Shown: positions 35,566-47,926, counted from the first letter of the stretch. The stretch: 64,000 nt of DNA from Phycomyces blakesleeanus NRRL 1555(-) (GCF_001638985.1 NW_017265167.1:303671-367670), one strand, 5' to 3'. Made by a program: numbers and translations. The notes: generated by a model from the sequence alone, not told the origin.

Positions 35566-38554
35566 TATAAATAATATTAAGCGTAGTAAATGATAGGTAT
35601 ATACTTAAGAGTATAAAGAACAAATGAAGTATATATATATGTGCTTATTAAGATAGGAATAATAATTTAAACGTGATTCATATGCTAACTTGTTTACATT
35701 TCTATTAGCAAAATTGTTACATATTCAGCTTTTTTTTCTTAGACTAACTCCATAAATTACATATAGAATCCTAAAAACAACAACATTATTCACTCTGAAA
35801 ATAGCTCGCCAGTAATCAAATATATTAACATTGATTACATGGCTTAAGGCAAGCTCATCGCCTCATTAATTGATCCATTTATCCAAAGCCGTTTTACTGT
35901 TGATCATGACGACCATGTTCCATGATGATACTTATTGCATTATCTGAACCACTTCCGAGTTTCATTGTTAGTATTTAGTGATTTATTTTCTTGGTGTTAA
36001 GCTTATCGTCACTGATAATGACGAAGGCGAGCGTCCTGATTATGTGGTCGATACTTACAGATGTTACACGCATAAATTCACAGGTTGTGTTGGTGAATTT
36101 TCTTTCTTTCTTTTTTGTTATTTAAAAAAAAAGTGCTTGAATCACTGACACATCCCAGGCAGAGATTTTTTTTATCGCCTGGCAATGTTCGTTGCAGAAC
36201 TCACAAACAGTGGCATAAGTTAAATGTTTACATTTTAAGCCATAGGTAGCAGGAGAGAGAAGAGCAAGAAAAAAAAACTAGAAAAAAAGAATAGATAAGG
36301 CACAGCTAACTCCTTTTATTTTATACAGGATCGACAATTACAAGTCTTACCTAACGATTGGAAAAAAAAAAGATGAAATGATGATCTTTTGGCTTTAACA
36401 GCTTATCTTAACAATCCTTACATGGTTGCTATGATTCATAAGATCATTACCCAAGGACGTATATATTGACTACTTGTTTTATACAAGTAGCATAGATGAC
36501 TGAATGAGAGGTATGGGAGATTACAATAATTAGTTGGTTTGATTTGGATCAAAATGTGCTTAAAATATAGACAGAGAATTTATGTGCACCCGTTTTTTAT
36601 TTATTTTTATTTTTGAAATATGAACTTGATTTCGATCTTGATTGGCTGCGATATTGATTGTTGGAAACGGTACTGTGTGTTTTTTGTTTCATTTTCATTA
36701 GTTTTGTTACTATGGAGCCGAAAGAGGAAAAATGCAACCCTATATACAACGGTTGTTGTCCCATATGAGACAAAATTTACAAGGGTATCTTACGATAGTC
36801 ATAATGCTAATGGTAAGAAGTGAATGGAAATTAATCTTTTAAAGTAAAAATTATAAGCTTTTCTTTTTTTTTGTGTCTATCTTGCTATCTTATTTTTGAT
36901 GCGTAAATCGTATGTCATTTACATGAGCTGTATATATAGTCTTACAGATGCTAATTCCAGTATGGAAGGTTTTAATAAACTGAAAAAAAAAATTACTTGT
37001 TTTCAGCCAATTCACAGATTGAATATTAAATCATATTATAATACAATATATTACTATGGTATTGATTTGAAACAAATCAATTAAGCAAGAAATCCAGATA
37101 CAGATTATGATTTAAAAAGCACCGATTTAGAATTGACCATGTAGACTTTGATTTATATTTTGTAAAAAGAAAGAAAAATGATTTCTTTCCAGTATATTAT
37201 ACATATATTTATTTGTACTCTTGTAACTCCACGGCTGTAGATCTAACCTTGTAATTAAGTATTAAGCTTCTCACATACAAATATGTATATATAAATTATG
37301 ATTTATGGTGTACAATTGGGGACTAATTATGGTATATTTGTATTATTTTATTTAGCTTTTGGAAATGTCCACATTAGAAAGATCAATTTCTAATTCGAAT
37401 TTGAAAGAACCCGCTTTTTTTTTTATAAAAAAAAAAGAATAAAATATATATTATATTTATCACACAAAATTATACGCTTGACCAAAACAAGAATCTCAGC
37501 CTCTTTTTCTTACTTGATTTTGATGTTGTTTAAATTACACACATATAAATACAATTATATAATTATGTATGTGTGTTCAGGAATTGGTGGTGATCTTATA
37601 AACTAGCTAATTCTAAAGCCTTGTGAATCTTGGAATTATTATGTGTATTATTAATTCTTTAAAATCGTATCATGTACTCATTTGATCAAGAAGAAGAAGA
37701 AGAAGAAGAAAAAGATGGTCATTTTGAAAAATAATAATAATAAAAATATCGATCAAAAGCAATTGAATTATTTGAAATCGAAAAAAAATAACTCATTAAT
37801 TAATCAATCTAATCAATTAAAATAAATGGCAATATTTAAATAAACTTTTTCTGTTTTTTTTCTTCTTTGCTTTCTTTCCTTCTTTCTTTATATCTACACT
37901 TCTTTAAATTCTTTGAATCTTCTGTATGATATTTCACCTATTTATTCATTTTAATTAATTGATTAATTGATTGATTTATATATATATATATATATTTTTA
38001 AAAAACAAAAAATAAAAGTATGTACCTTGTTTTCTTAAATAAATAAATAAATAAAATTTACTCTAATACAAATACGTGTGTTTGAATGATGAAATTTGAA
38101 TCAGAAAATACAATATAAAATATAAAATATAAAATGGCGCTAAGGTGTCGGTACGTGGAGATAAAGTGTTGTTTGCCTACTCGATTTGGCAAGACAAGGT
38201 TTTTAGTGGACAGGAAAAAAAAAGAGGGTATCCTGGAGAAACACAGATAAATAGATAGTCAACTAGATAGAGAAAAAGAGACTATGTGTGTTTGTGTTTG
38301 TGAGAGATATATAGTTATTTCTTTTTACCTTTTTCTATATTCACTCTTTCTTTTCTTACTCTTACTCTTACTCTTACTCTTATTTTTACTCTTTGTTTCA
38401 AATTATAGTTTCAATACTATTTACATATACTACATATTCAAACAAAACAAAGCAAAAGTCTATTAAGATTGAAACCAGCCGAGAACATCATCTCTTATAT
38501 TTTCCAGCCCCTCTTCTCAACCTCCTTATCTAAATTGATCCCCTTACAGCCACC

Positions 38555-41500
38555 ATGGATAACACAACGTCATCGAACACCACCCATACTACACACTTTG
38601 ATGGTGGACCAATGCCTGACGAAGTGCGCAACTCATACACACAGCAACAGCTGCCCGTTCGAAACCAGAGCTTGGCTTCCTTTAATCACTTGCCAAACCA
38701 CACTCCCATTCAAAATAAACCCAAGGATACTAATAGCACTACTAGCACTAATACAATAACCCCTTCATCGCGAAGACTTTCGATTACCGCCTGGATGACC
38801 ACTTCCAAGAGCTGCAGGTATTTCGGCACCCGCGACAGTCCTCCGTCCACAGACAAGACCACACATCCCCCACCTTCTTGTCCTTCTTCTTCTTTATTCT
38901 CTATTTCTTCTTCTCATTCTCCTGCTCCTACTCCTACTACTGCTTCTCTTGCTGCTCTAACCCCTCAGAAGCGTCATAACCATCATAACCATCAAAATCA
39001 TCATAGTCATCATAAGCATAGCGATTTACCTACTCCTGCGTCTTGTCTTTGTTTAATGGACATCAAAGAACCGTTTCAATCCGGATCATCACCTTCTTCA
39101 CTCGTCCCCACCAGATTCTCTATTTTGGGTATCACAAATTCTCACTCGCCAGAAAAACAAGACAAAGACGACGAAACCACAGGCAGCTCTAGTACAGACG
39201 CAATGTCTCCTATAGCTTGGAAACAACTTGGTAATAAAAATAATAAAAACGATCAATTATATTCCTCATTTATTCAACCTATCAACCAATCAACCAACCA
39301 ATCAATCAATCGATCGATCGTTCATTCATTCGTTCATTTATTTATTTATTATTTTTCCAAAAAAAAATACAATAAAATACAATAAAATATATTATATTAT
39401 ATTATATTACATTAACAGATAAACGGATTCGATTGAGTAAATCGGAATCAAACCTAGTCTTGTCTTTTACAGGAGAAACGGATCACCAAACCTCATGTGA
39501 ACCTGCTGAGAAGCAGACGACTGAGCTATCACAATCATGGAACGAACGCTCAAACTCCTTTTCGAAACTACGCAATGTATTCTTGCGTCTAAATTCGAGA
39601 AAACAGCCCAATCGACAGCCAACTCCACAAACTCGCGCTCAGGCTAATGCTGATGCTAATGCTCATACTCATACTCATACTCACACGCACACGCACACGC
39701 ACACACCAAACAAAAAAGCGCATACACCACATACGCCACACACGCCACACATACCGCATACAGCAAAAGCATCATCCCCAACACAAAAGACAGGAACAGG
39801 AATAGAAACAGCAGCAGGAACAACAGCTTCCAATCAAGTTTATTCATCCCCAGCATCCACTTCAATATCTGGATCAGCAGAATCACCAGCACCAACATCA
39901 AGGCAATTAACAATACCAATACCTCAAGCATCAGCATCAGTGTCAACAATATCACCATCCATCTCTGTGTCTACACTCACATCTATGCTCTCCTTTGTGT
40001 CCACAGAGAAGCCTGCACAATCCTCAAACTCTACAAAACAACCATGTCTTTCCACAGTATATTATCCTCCAAAGAGGCCACAGATACAGCCGAAACAATC
40101 CTACACTGACGACCGAGTCTATCCAGCTCTGTTGTCTCATATAGCCCGAGAAATCTATCGAAGATTACAAACCGGTACACTTGTTAAAAATGGGATCGTT
40201 TATCACGATGTGTTTAGTGGAAAAGAAGCCACAGTAAGAGATTGATCTACTATATTCTTCTTTTGTTTTTTTATGATTATCGTAACTTATGATTCTTTTA
40301 CTTTTTAAGGATTGTATGGCTGTAATTCTGAATCACAAGAACAGAAACCTTGCTCTATTGGTTGGTCGTGCCTTGGATAGCCAGGGTTTTATTAACGAAG
40401 TGAATTATGAACATCGGTTGAGAGACTCACCAGGGGCACTATATCGATTCCGAAGTCATCATGGATTACCAGTTGAGATGATTGATGAAGAACAGCGGAT
40501 AAAAACCAAAGACGATGGTAAATTTCATTTTCTTTATTATTAAATATATATATATATATATATATAAGAAGATAGTAATAATATTAAAGATAAAGAAGTA
40601 TGATTAAATTAAAATTAAAATTAAAATTAAAATTAAAATTAAAACTTTCTTTTTTTTTAAAAAAAAAATAGTCTTGATGGATACCAAACGAGTGAATGGT
40701 ATCTTTACGGTCCTCACAGAATGTTACTCTCCCACATGCACCAGGGGCTCTCCTTGCTATAGTTACAGCTGTCCTCGAACAACAAGAAAGGTGAGATTGC
40801 GATGAACCAAAACAAGGCAACTACACCTGGTCATATAACACACATACATATATCTAACCTATCAAATCAACTTCTTTCAAATAAGAAGCCATCCCTTCGT
40901 AGATCAAGAAGTAATTCATTAACAAGAGAGGTAAACATATACCTATAAAGAAGATCAAAAGAATTACTTTGTTTTTATGATATTAACCATGTATATACTG
41001 TAGTCAACTAATCGATTGTGGCGCCATTCAATATCCAAACACATATTGGAAAGCATCTCTGCAGAAGAAAGAAAACGACAAGAATGTATATATGAATTAA
41101 TTTACACCGAAAAGGACTTTGTCAAGGATCTAAAATACATTAAAAATGCAAGTAAACCCAAAATGATATACCAAAGAAAAAGAAGAAGCTAATGAAACAA
41201 AACGTATATATTATTTACGTGCTTATTTTTGTTTATATATTTAGTGCTGGATAACACCTCTGTTGACCAGCGATATAATTCCTGCTGAGAGACGTGAACG
41301 GTTTGTTCAACAGGTGTTTTGGAATCTACCAGACATCGAACAAGTCAATTCCTTGCTATGTGAATCACTATTGAACCGCCAACGGAAAAATCCTGTCATA
41401 CATCGTATTGGAGACCTGATGCTTCACCATGTTTCGTTCTTTGCACCCTTTGTTGGATATGGCGCACACCAAGTCATTGGAAAATTTAGTTTTGAGTTGG

Positions 41501-42719
41501 AAAAGAAACGAAATCCTCGATTTGTTCAATTTGTCGAGGTTTGTCAAGTCTCAATTTATTTCAATTTGATGATCTACTTTACTTTCGTTTTCTTTTATAT
41601 GTATTTATCTTATTCTTATCATTTTTGCTTATCTTTTCTTCTTTAAAAAAAAGAAAACCGAACGATTGCCGGCGTCACGCAGACTGGAACTCAATGGTTA
41701 CTTGACTAAACCAACAGCAAGACTGGGAAGATACAATCTATTCTTTCGAGAGATTATGAAATGCACTGACAAAACCAATGAAGATGTGGTCCAATTGCCA
41801 AAAGTCATGGAAATCATACGAGGATATCTGTCGCAGATGAATAAGGAGATTGGCGAGACAGAAAATAGATTCAACCTACAACAAATGGAAGCCAGATTGT
41901 CATACAAATCTGCTACAGATATTGCGGTACGTCTTGTTATCCATATATAAAGCAATTCTTATTCTTTTGTTGTTGTTGTTGTTCCTGTAATATTTAACTT
42001 ATTTTTCTTTTACCTTAGGATTTACAATTACTTGAACCAGAAAGACGCCTTATTATGAAGGGTCGGATGAAGCGAAAAAACAATAGTACATCAGATGCGT
42101 CTGATATACAAGTCTTCCTGCTGGACCACTATTTGGTATTTGCAAAAATCAAATATCATGATCATCTTGAATTCTACAAAGTTTTTCGAAAGGTAATATA
42201 AATATTAAAAGCCGATTCCACAACATTTCACTATACTAAGCAATACACACATATATACATATACTACAGCCAATTCCTTTGACAAGTTTATCATATCATG
42301 TACCACAAGAGACAAGAGCAAGAACATCTACTTATCGACTATCATACAGCAAATCGTCACCCACTACTGCCTTATCTACCTCTACTTCTACTGCTACCAC
42401 TACTGCACTTTCAACTACTAACACTAATACCACTCCCTCTACTACTATCACTGCTGCTACCACCGCTGCTAATGCCTCTACCCCTAATACAGCTTATCCT
42501 TCTTCTAAATTTACATCAGCCTCAAGTACCACTGCCCGTCCTCCTGTCGCAAATAACGATTCCAAGGCTAAATGTCACCCAATTGCTTTCATTGACCTCA
42601 GAAACGGTACTCCAATAACCCTCTACACATCTACCGATTCTACTCGTTCCATTTGGCTTGAGAAACTTGATGAACACAAATATGGAAAATCAATTGTATT
42701 GACGGACCAAGATACATAA
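38555..42719 (+). CDS. Rho guanine nucleotide exchange factor, DEP-DH-PH, lacking CNH
   Basis: Ten exons: 38555-39230, 39419-40233, 40310-40517, 40672-40790, 40886-40930, 41004-41147, 41245-41538, 41654-41926, 42019-42192 and 42270-42719. They sum to 3198 bases (1065 residues). The N-terminal half is disordered, with His-rich and HT-repeat stretches. A DEP domain follows (VYPALLSHIAREIYRRL to GALYRF), then the cysteine-rich YSPTCTRGSPCYSYSC motif of Rom1/Rom2-type GEFs, and a DH domain from RQECIYELIYTEKDFVKDL through FVEKTERLPASRRLELNGYL. A PH domain ends near TRSIWLEKL. This layout fits exchange factors for Rho1, which controls glucan synthesis, cell-wall integrity and actin. The usual C-terminal CNH domain is absent: the stop comes 15-20 residues after the PH domain. 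Intron 6 (41148-41244) appears to use a GC donor. The boundary of the 45-base exon 5 is the least certain. Confidence 0.87.
40605..40645. repeat. TTAAAA hexanucleotide array in a Rho-GEF intron
   Basis: Tandem six-base units of the AAATTA type in intron 3 of the Rho-GEF gene, next to a T8/A9 stretch. Confidence 0.9.
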
Positions 42720-43466
42720 TACATACACATTTTACAACACACATTCACTCATACATTCATTCGTTCATACATACATACATACATACATACATACATACAT
42801 ACATACATACATTTTTTTATTTGATTTTGATTTTGATTTTCTTTGTAGTGCACATTTCTTTCTTTCTTTTAAATATATATATATATATATAAATCCATTC
42901 ACTAAATACACACTGAATGTCTCTATTCTGCTTATATCTTATGTATATTGTTTCTATTTATTTTTGTAAAGGAAGATATCCCAAGCCACCGTGATTATAT
43001 TCTTGTCTTATATTCAAAATGTGAAGGAGCTTTGATATACATACATTTTTTTTATATATTGTTTTTTTGTAATTAATTTATATAATTTAAATGACACTAA
43101 TTTTCTTGAACTGATCTGACTCATTGAATTTTTTTTCTTACTTTTATTTATTTATCTTGACAGATAGGTTTGTGATGCTTTATCTTTAGCCAACTCGAAT
43201 TCTTATTGGATGAAAAGAAAAAAAATGGAGAGGCGAAGGAGAAGGAGGAGGAGAGGGAAATTCATCTCATACAAATGCACCCGCACCCGCACCAGCACAG
43301 ATTTACGCACAATGCAATTCAATTCAAATTGTTATATACTTTATATAATTAAAATATAATACCGTTAGTATTAGACTTACTGTCACTACTATCACTACTA
43401 CCACTACTATTTAAAACTTTTATTATTTACCAAAAAAGAAAAGAAAGAAAGAACAACTTATTTATC
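42720..43466. other. Spacer between the Rho-GEF and GAR transformylase genes
   Basis: Contains a long CATA array (42766-42813) in the Rho-GEF 3' UTR, a TA run, and purine-rich and CCCGCA-repeat stretches near 43260-43300. No CNH-domain remnant was recognised here on the plus strand. No gene. Confidence 0.6.
42766..42813. repeat. CATA tetranucleotide array
   Basis: About twelve tandem ATAC/CATA units in the 3' UTR of the Rho-GEF gene. Confidence 0.95.
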
Positions 43467-44078
43467 ATGGCCGCACTTCCTACAATCGTCGTTCTCATCT
43501 CTGGTTCAGGTTCCAACCTTCAGGCACTTATTGATGCTACTCAGTCCGGTGCACTCAAAGCAAAGATCATAAACGTAATCTCAAACCGCAAGGCTGCATA
43601 TGGACTCGAACGTGCTGCCCAGGCCGGAATCCCCACCCAGACGTTTTCCTTGAAACAGTTTCGGGATGCTGGCAAAACACGCGTAGATTTCGATATTCAT
43701 GTGGCAACCGCAATCCAGGCCTTGAGACCCGATCTTGTGGTCTTGGCTGGTTGGATGCACATCCTGTCACCAGAATTCCTGTCACATTTCCCTGGCGAGA
43801 ATGTGATCAACCTCCATCCTGCCTTACCTGGTCAATTCGACGGAGCTCATGCTATCGAACGTGCATTCGAGGCTTTTCAGCAAGGTAAAATCACCCACAC
43901 CGGTGTGATGGTACACAAGGTGATTGCAGATGTGGATCGTGGTCAAGTTATCTTGCAGCGTGAGATACCTATTCTCAAGACAGACAAGCTTGAAGATCTT
44001 GAGGCAAGAATCCATTCAGTTGAGCATGAAATCATTGTAGAGGGTGCACAGGCATTTTTGAACGCATTACAAAAATAA
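43467..44078 (+). CDS. ADE8: Phosphoribosylglycinamide formyltransferase (GAR transformylase)
   Basis: Intronless, 203 residues, a monofunctional enzyme like yeast Ade8 (about 214) and unlike the trifunctional animal GART. It moves a formyl group from 10-formyltetrahydrofolate to GAR, step three of purine synthesis, in the cytosol. The phosphate-binding loop is SGSGSN (12-17). The catalytic triad corresponds to Asn115 and His117 in the NLHPALPG motif and Asp157 in IADVDRGQV. The QFDGAHAIERAFEA segment resembles other fungal versions. The start is the first ATG, preceded by an A-rich leader. It is convergent with the HMG-box gene. Confidence 0.94.
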   Translation: MAALPTIVVLISGSGSNLQALIDATQSGALKAKIINVISNRKAAYGLERAAQAGIPTQTFSLKQFRDAGKTRVDFDIHVATAIQALRPDLVVLAGWMHILSPEFLSHFPGENVINLHPALPGQFDGAHAIERAFEAFQQGKITHTGVMVHKVIADVDRGQVILQREIPILKTDKLEDLEARIHSVEHEIIVEGAQAFLNALQK

Positions 44079-44448
44079 ATAAATAAAGAGAGAAAGAGAG
44101 AAATATAGAAAGCGCGTACGAAGGAGATATATATGTCCATTAAATACACTTCTTCTTCTTGTTTTTATTCTTCTTTTAATCCTCTCTTACACACACGCGC
44201 GCACAGATATATATATATATATATATATATACATGCATTTATATGTGTATAATATTATAAGTAATAATTGATTACAGTAGTAGAATGTTATTAATATAAT
44301 TATTATGATTATTATTAGTATTATTATTAGTATTTATGAGAATGATTATTGTATGTGTGTGTATGTGTGGTGTGGGCGTGGGCGTTGTACGTGTACGTGT
44401 ACGTGTAATTGTGTGTGTGTGTGTTTGTTTGTATGTGCGTGTATGTGC

Positions 44449-44485
<37 letters not shown>

Positions 44486-44488
44486 ATT
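44079..44488. other. Convergent 3' spacer with microsatellites
   Basis: Contains TA runs (about 44206-44230 and 44450-44481), a TTA/ATT-rich stretch (about 44288-44335) and GT/CGTGTA repeats (44348-44440). Frames here encode only repeat-derived peptides. No gene. Confidence 0.65.
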
Positions 44489-45270
44489 TTACTCATAATT
44501 ATCACGTACAGGCGCCTGCCATGATTCTGATCTAGGGCTAGAAGCAGAATGTATTGTGTCTTCTGCTGCCGGTGCTGTTGCTGTTTCTGCTGCTGCTGCT
44601 GGTACTGATGCCGGTGTCGGTACTGGTACTGATGTTGTTGTAGCTGTTGTGGTTGTTTGTGTTTTGGTTGTCGTCTCTTCTGGTTTTGAATCCAGAATTT
44701 TGTCCATTCCAGTAGGCCATGAAGTCAAAGTAGAAGATTCATGCACAGGACTTGGTGCCATGGACTCAATTTCTTCTTCTTCATCGATCTCTTCATCCTC
44801 GATTTCTTCTTCCTCGATTTCCTCATCCTCGATCTCTTCATCCTCGATCTCCTCGTCCTCTTCTTCTTCTTCATCATCCATCATCAGTCGTCCGTCTTCG
44901 AGAGGATCGTGATGAGGGTATTCAACAAGCGAGGATTGGACTGGTGATGACATGGCCGAGAGTCCGATCATGTTGTTATCGTTATCGTTATCAATATCAT
45001 TATCATTATCATTATCATTATCGATAATATTACTATTACTATGATCAATATCATTATCATTATTGATATCGATATCGATATTGATATTGCTATTGTCAAT
45101 GTTATCAGTAGCTACTGCTGTTGTCGGTGTTTCTGTAGCTGTGTAGGTCTTCATGGCTTCTTCGTACTCTTCCAATTCTTTCTTGTACATGTCATAGTAT
45201 TTCTACATATAATAAATGCACATAATATCATTCGAGCATGTTTATAAGTACATGCATGTGTATGTATATG

Positions 45271-45311
<41 letters not shown>

Positions 45312-46536
45312 ACGTACGCACGCACGCACGCACGTTATTCATTACATTTATATCATTATAGCCTAAGCATATATCTTCCCTTGTGTACATTACATAATTT
45401 TTAAAAGAAAAATAAAAAGAAAGGTAAAACCCAACCCACCTGTTTTTCTTCTTTTGTCAGACCCTTCCATTTTTGACCTAGGATCTTGGTTACTTCACCA
45501 AGATTTTCTTGAGGAAACTCGTCTTTGATCTTGTCACGTTCCAGACGACAATACAAAAAGAAGACATTGCCGGGTCCCTTTGGAGCATTGGGATCCTTCT
45601 TTCGTCGTGGTGGTTTACTAAGAATCTTTTCTATTCTTCCGCGAGAGTCTGCGTGTTTTCCATTCTGTCGATACTTTTGAACCTAAAGATGGAAACATAT
45701 AGGTTAATTAATTATATTCTACAAAATATTCATTATATTCCTCTGTGTCTGTATAATATTAACAATAATAATTGCCTCTGATTCATCATGAAGATATCCA
45801 TCTGATCCAGCATCTGAATGGCCGCTGTCTAATGCAGGATCTTGAATCTTCTCAACTCTGTCAAGCAAGAATCTGCAATGTAGAATTATGAGATTATGAA
45901 ATATAAATTTTGAATTCGAATTAATTGAAATGTTGTTTTTTTTTTTCATTTTTAAAGATAAATAAATAAATAAATAAACTTACGTTCTTTCTAATTTGAG
46001 ATGTCTAATGCTTTTGCGAGCTTTGTAGAGTTTCATTGTAAGCATGTCATTATCCTTTAATTTTTTTTTTATTTTAAAATATTAATAATGAAATCCATTT
46101 TCTTATTTGGTGCTGTTTTATATGCTTTGAATATAACAGTAGCAGTAGCAGTAGCAGCAGCAGCAACAGCAGCAGCAACAGCAGCAGCAATAGTAATATC
46201 AATATCAATATCAGTCATATTGTCTTATACCTCTTCAATGTCTCGAATACGCTTCTTGAGCTCTTTGTAGCGGTTTCTATATTTGTCTATCGTTGATTAT
46301 GGTCAGTCTAGATTTCTTCTTATGTATCTTTATATTTCTTTTTTGGTGTGCGGATATCAAATGCATTATATATTTTTCTTAAATGATATTCTTTGTCTTT
46401 TATATATATATTACTTTTTCTTAATTCATTATGACTATGACTATGGCTATTACTCTGTGGGTAGGTAAGATAGGTGTTGGTTCTATTACTACTATTGGTA
46501 TCTAATGTGTTGTACTATTACTTTACCTTCAGACAT
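44489..46536 (-). CDS. HMG-box protein with N-terminal coiled coil and acidic tail (INO80 Nhp10-like)
   Basis: Six exons on the minus strand: 46536-46527 (10 bases, MSE plus one base), 46286-46231, 46054-45984, 45872-45764 (or -45776), 45682-45440 and 45202-44489. The product has about 396-400 residues. A coiled coil (YRNRYKELKKRIRDIEE, then MLTMKLYKARKSIRHLKLER and FLLDRVEK) precedes a single HMG box, from KKDPNAPKGPGNVFFLYCR to LTKEEKQKYYDMYKKELEEY. This combination recalls Nhp10/Nht1-type subunits of the INO80 chromatin remodeller; a general HMGB-like role is possible. The tail has an Asp/Asn/Ile repeat, an acidic Glu-rich tract and Thr/Ala-rich runs, all derived from DNA microsatellites. 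The donor of intron 4 is ambiguous: GT at 45763 or GC at 45775. Confidence 0.78.
44765..44875. repeat. Minisatellite coding the acidic tail of the HMG protein
   Basis: Imperfect 15-base units (TCATCCTCGATCTCT type) encode repeated EIEDE on the minus strand. Further upstream in the gene, TTATCA units (about 44977-45080) encode an Asp/Asn repeat. Confidence 0.8.
46139..46192. repeat. CAG/CAA-rich trinucleotide repeat in an HMG-gene intron
   Basis: Tandem GTAGCA and CAGCAGCAA units lie in the intron 46055-46230 of the HMG-box gene, so they are not translated. Confidence 0.85.
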
Positions 46537-47926
46537 TATCAAAAGTCACTCAAATATATATGTATGTATTTATATAAAAGAGAGAGTGAAAGAGAAAGAA
46601 AGAGTTGGGAAGAAGTGCAAAATAATAATAATATAGAGAGAGAGAGAGAAAAAAAAATAATATATAAAAAAGAGTCGGAGAGAGACGGGAAGAAGAGGAG
46701 GGGGAAAAAGGTGATTCAATTTTTATTTATTATTTTATGGTTGTTTCATTCGATAACAACAAGCCTGGTCCTGTTTTTTTTATATAGACTTTTTAAAACC
46801 TTCAAAGGGCTTTTTGTACATTGTGCGGAAATCAAAAAAAATAAATATTAGAACAACAACAACAACAACAACAAGAAAAAAAAACAAGCTCGATTTCTTA
46901 TTTTATATAATTTTATACTATAGTATATTATATAATATAATTCAATATACTTCTTTGAGATACCAAGGATTAAAAGACATTGCTTCACTATGTCTATATA
47001 ATATATACACCTTTTATAGTCGAAAGGAAGGTAGGTTGTGGAGGGGAGATATAACGAGTCTATTAAAAAGAATATAAAAAAAAAGAGAAGCTCTTAAGAC
47101 GGTCTATGATTATTACTTTATTATCAAAAACACAAAATACATTGTATAAATGTGTATATATAAAATATGGCTTTTAGACTAGCATACAATTAAATAAATA
47201 AATAAATAAACATTTAATAATTAGGCGAGAAAAAATAATCATACTAACGATTACAATCTCAATAGATAACTTACTAACATCAATTGACTACCCTCCCTTA
47301 TGTCATCAAGAAAAGAAAAAACAACTAGCAAATTCTAGTCTGATTTTGGGTTGTACTTTTTTTTTTTGTTTTTTGTAAAGTATGGTTGCTACAGTCATTA
47401 TGATATGATATGATTAAATTACTTACTACCACTACTGATACTAGTACAAATACAATTAGTATTATTTTAAGGAAAAGGACAGGTTTAGACTTTTGTATAT
47501 AGATATAGATATACAGGGCAAAAGAAGAGTAATGTTGTACCTGATCCAAGTCATATCGACTCTCAAATAACCAAATACCAGCCTTTTGGTTAATAGAGAG
47601 CGAAATGATTTTGACTCTGGACAAATGCCATTGTTGTTACAATTGAATATCCCTAAATACACACTACACTATACAACAACTACACTACGGTAATGTTAAT
47701 TATTATTATGTATTGAAAAATTAAAGAGATAGTTCTCAAACATCCTCCCTCTTATTCTCTATTTATTTTTATTTTACAACTTCAAGAAAAAAAATACACA
47801 CACACACATACGCACAAAAAAAACAGGCAAAAAAAAGAACCTTTTTTTCTAGATAGTTTTTCTTTTCTTTTCTTTTTACTATAAAATTATTATATTTATT
47901 ATTATTATTATAATTATAAGTAACAT
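46537..47926. other. Spacer upstream of the HMG gene and downstream of SBA1
   Basis: AT-rich, with AG runs (46570-46660), an AAC array (46852-46874) and AATA repeats (about 47192-47210). No recognisable gene on either strand. Confidence 0.6.

Larger units (their letters stand above)
33376..38554. other. 5.2-kb gene-poor region with MITE and repeats
   Basis: AT-rich DNA between the divergent phosphotransferase and Rho-GEF genes. It contains a 515-bp MITE (34689-35203), the second copy of a dispersed repeat (35448-35565), a GT run (about 35517-35535) and possible coding debris around 36000-36090 and 36390-36470. No intact gene is supported. Confidence 0.6.

Noticed and set aside
42270..42719. 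Last Rho-GEF exon as an intron-containing region leading to CNH
   Set aside because: The exon reads through in frame to the PH C-terminal helix (TRSIWLEKL) and a stop, and nothing like CNH was recognised downstream.
44272..44535. Frames rich in Tyr-Ile, Thr-His and Cys-Val
   Set aside because: They are readings of TA, GT and CGTGTA repeats in the spacer after the GAR transformylase gene.
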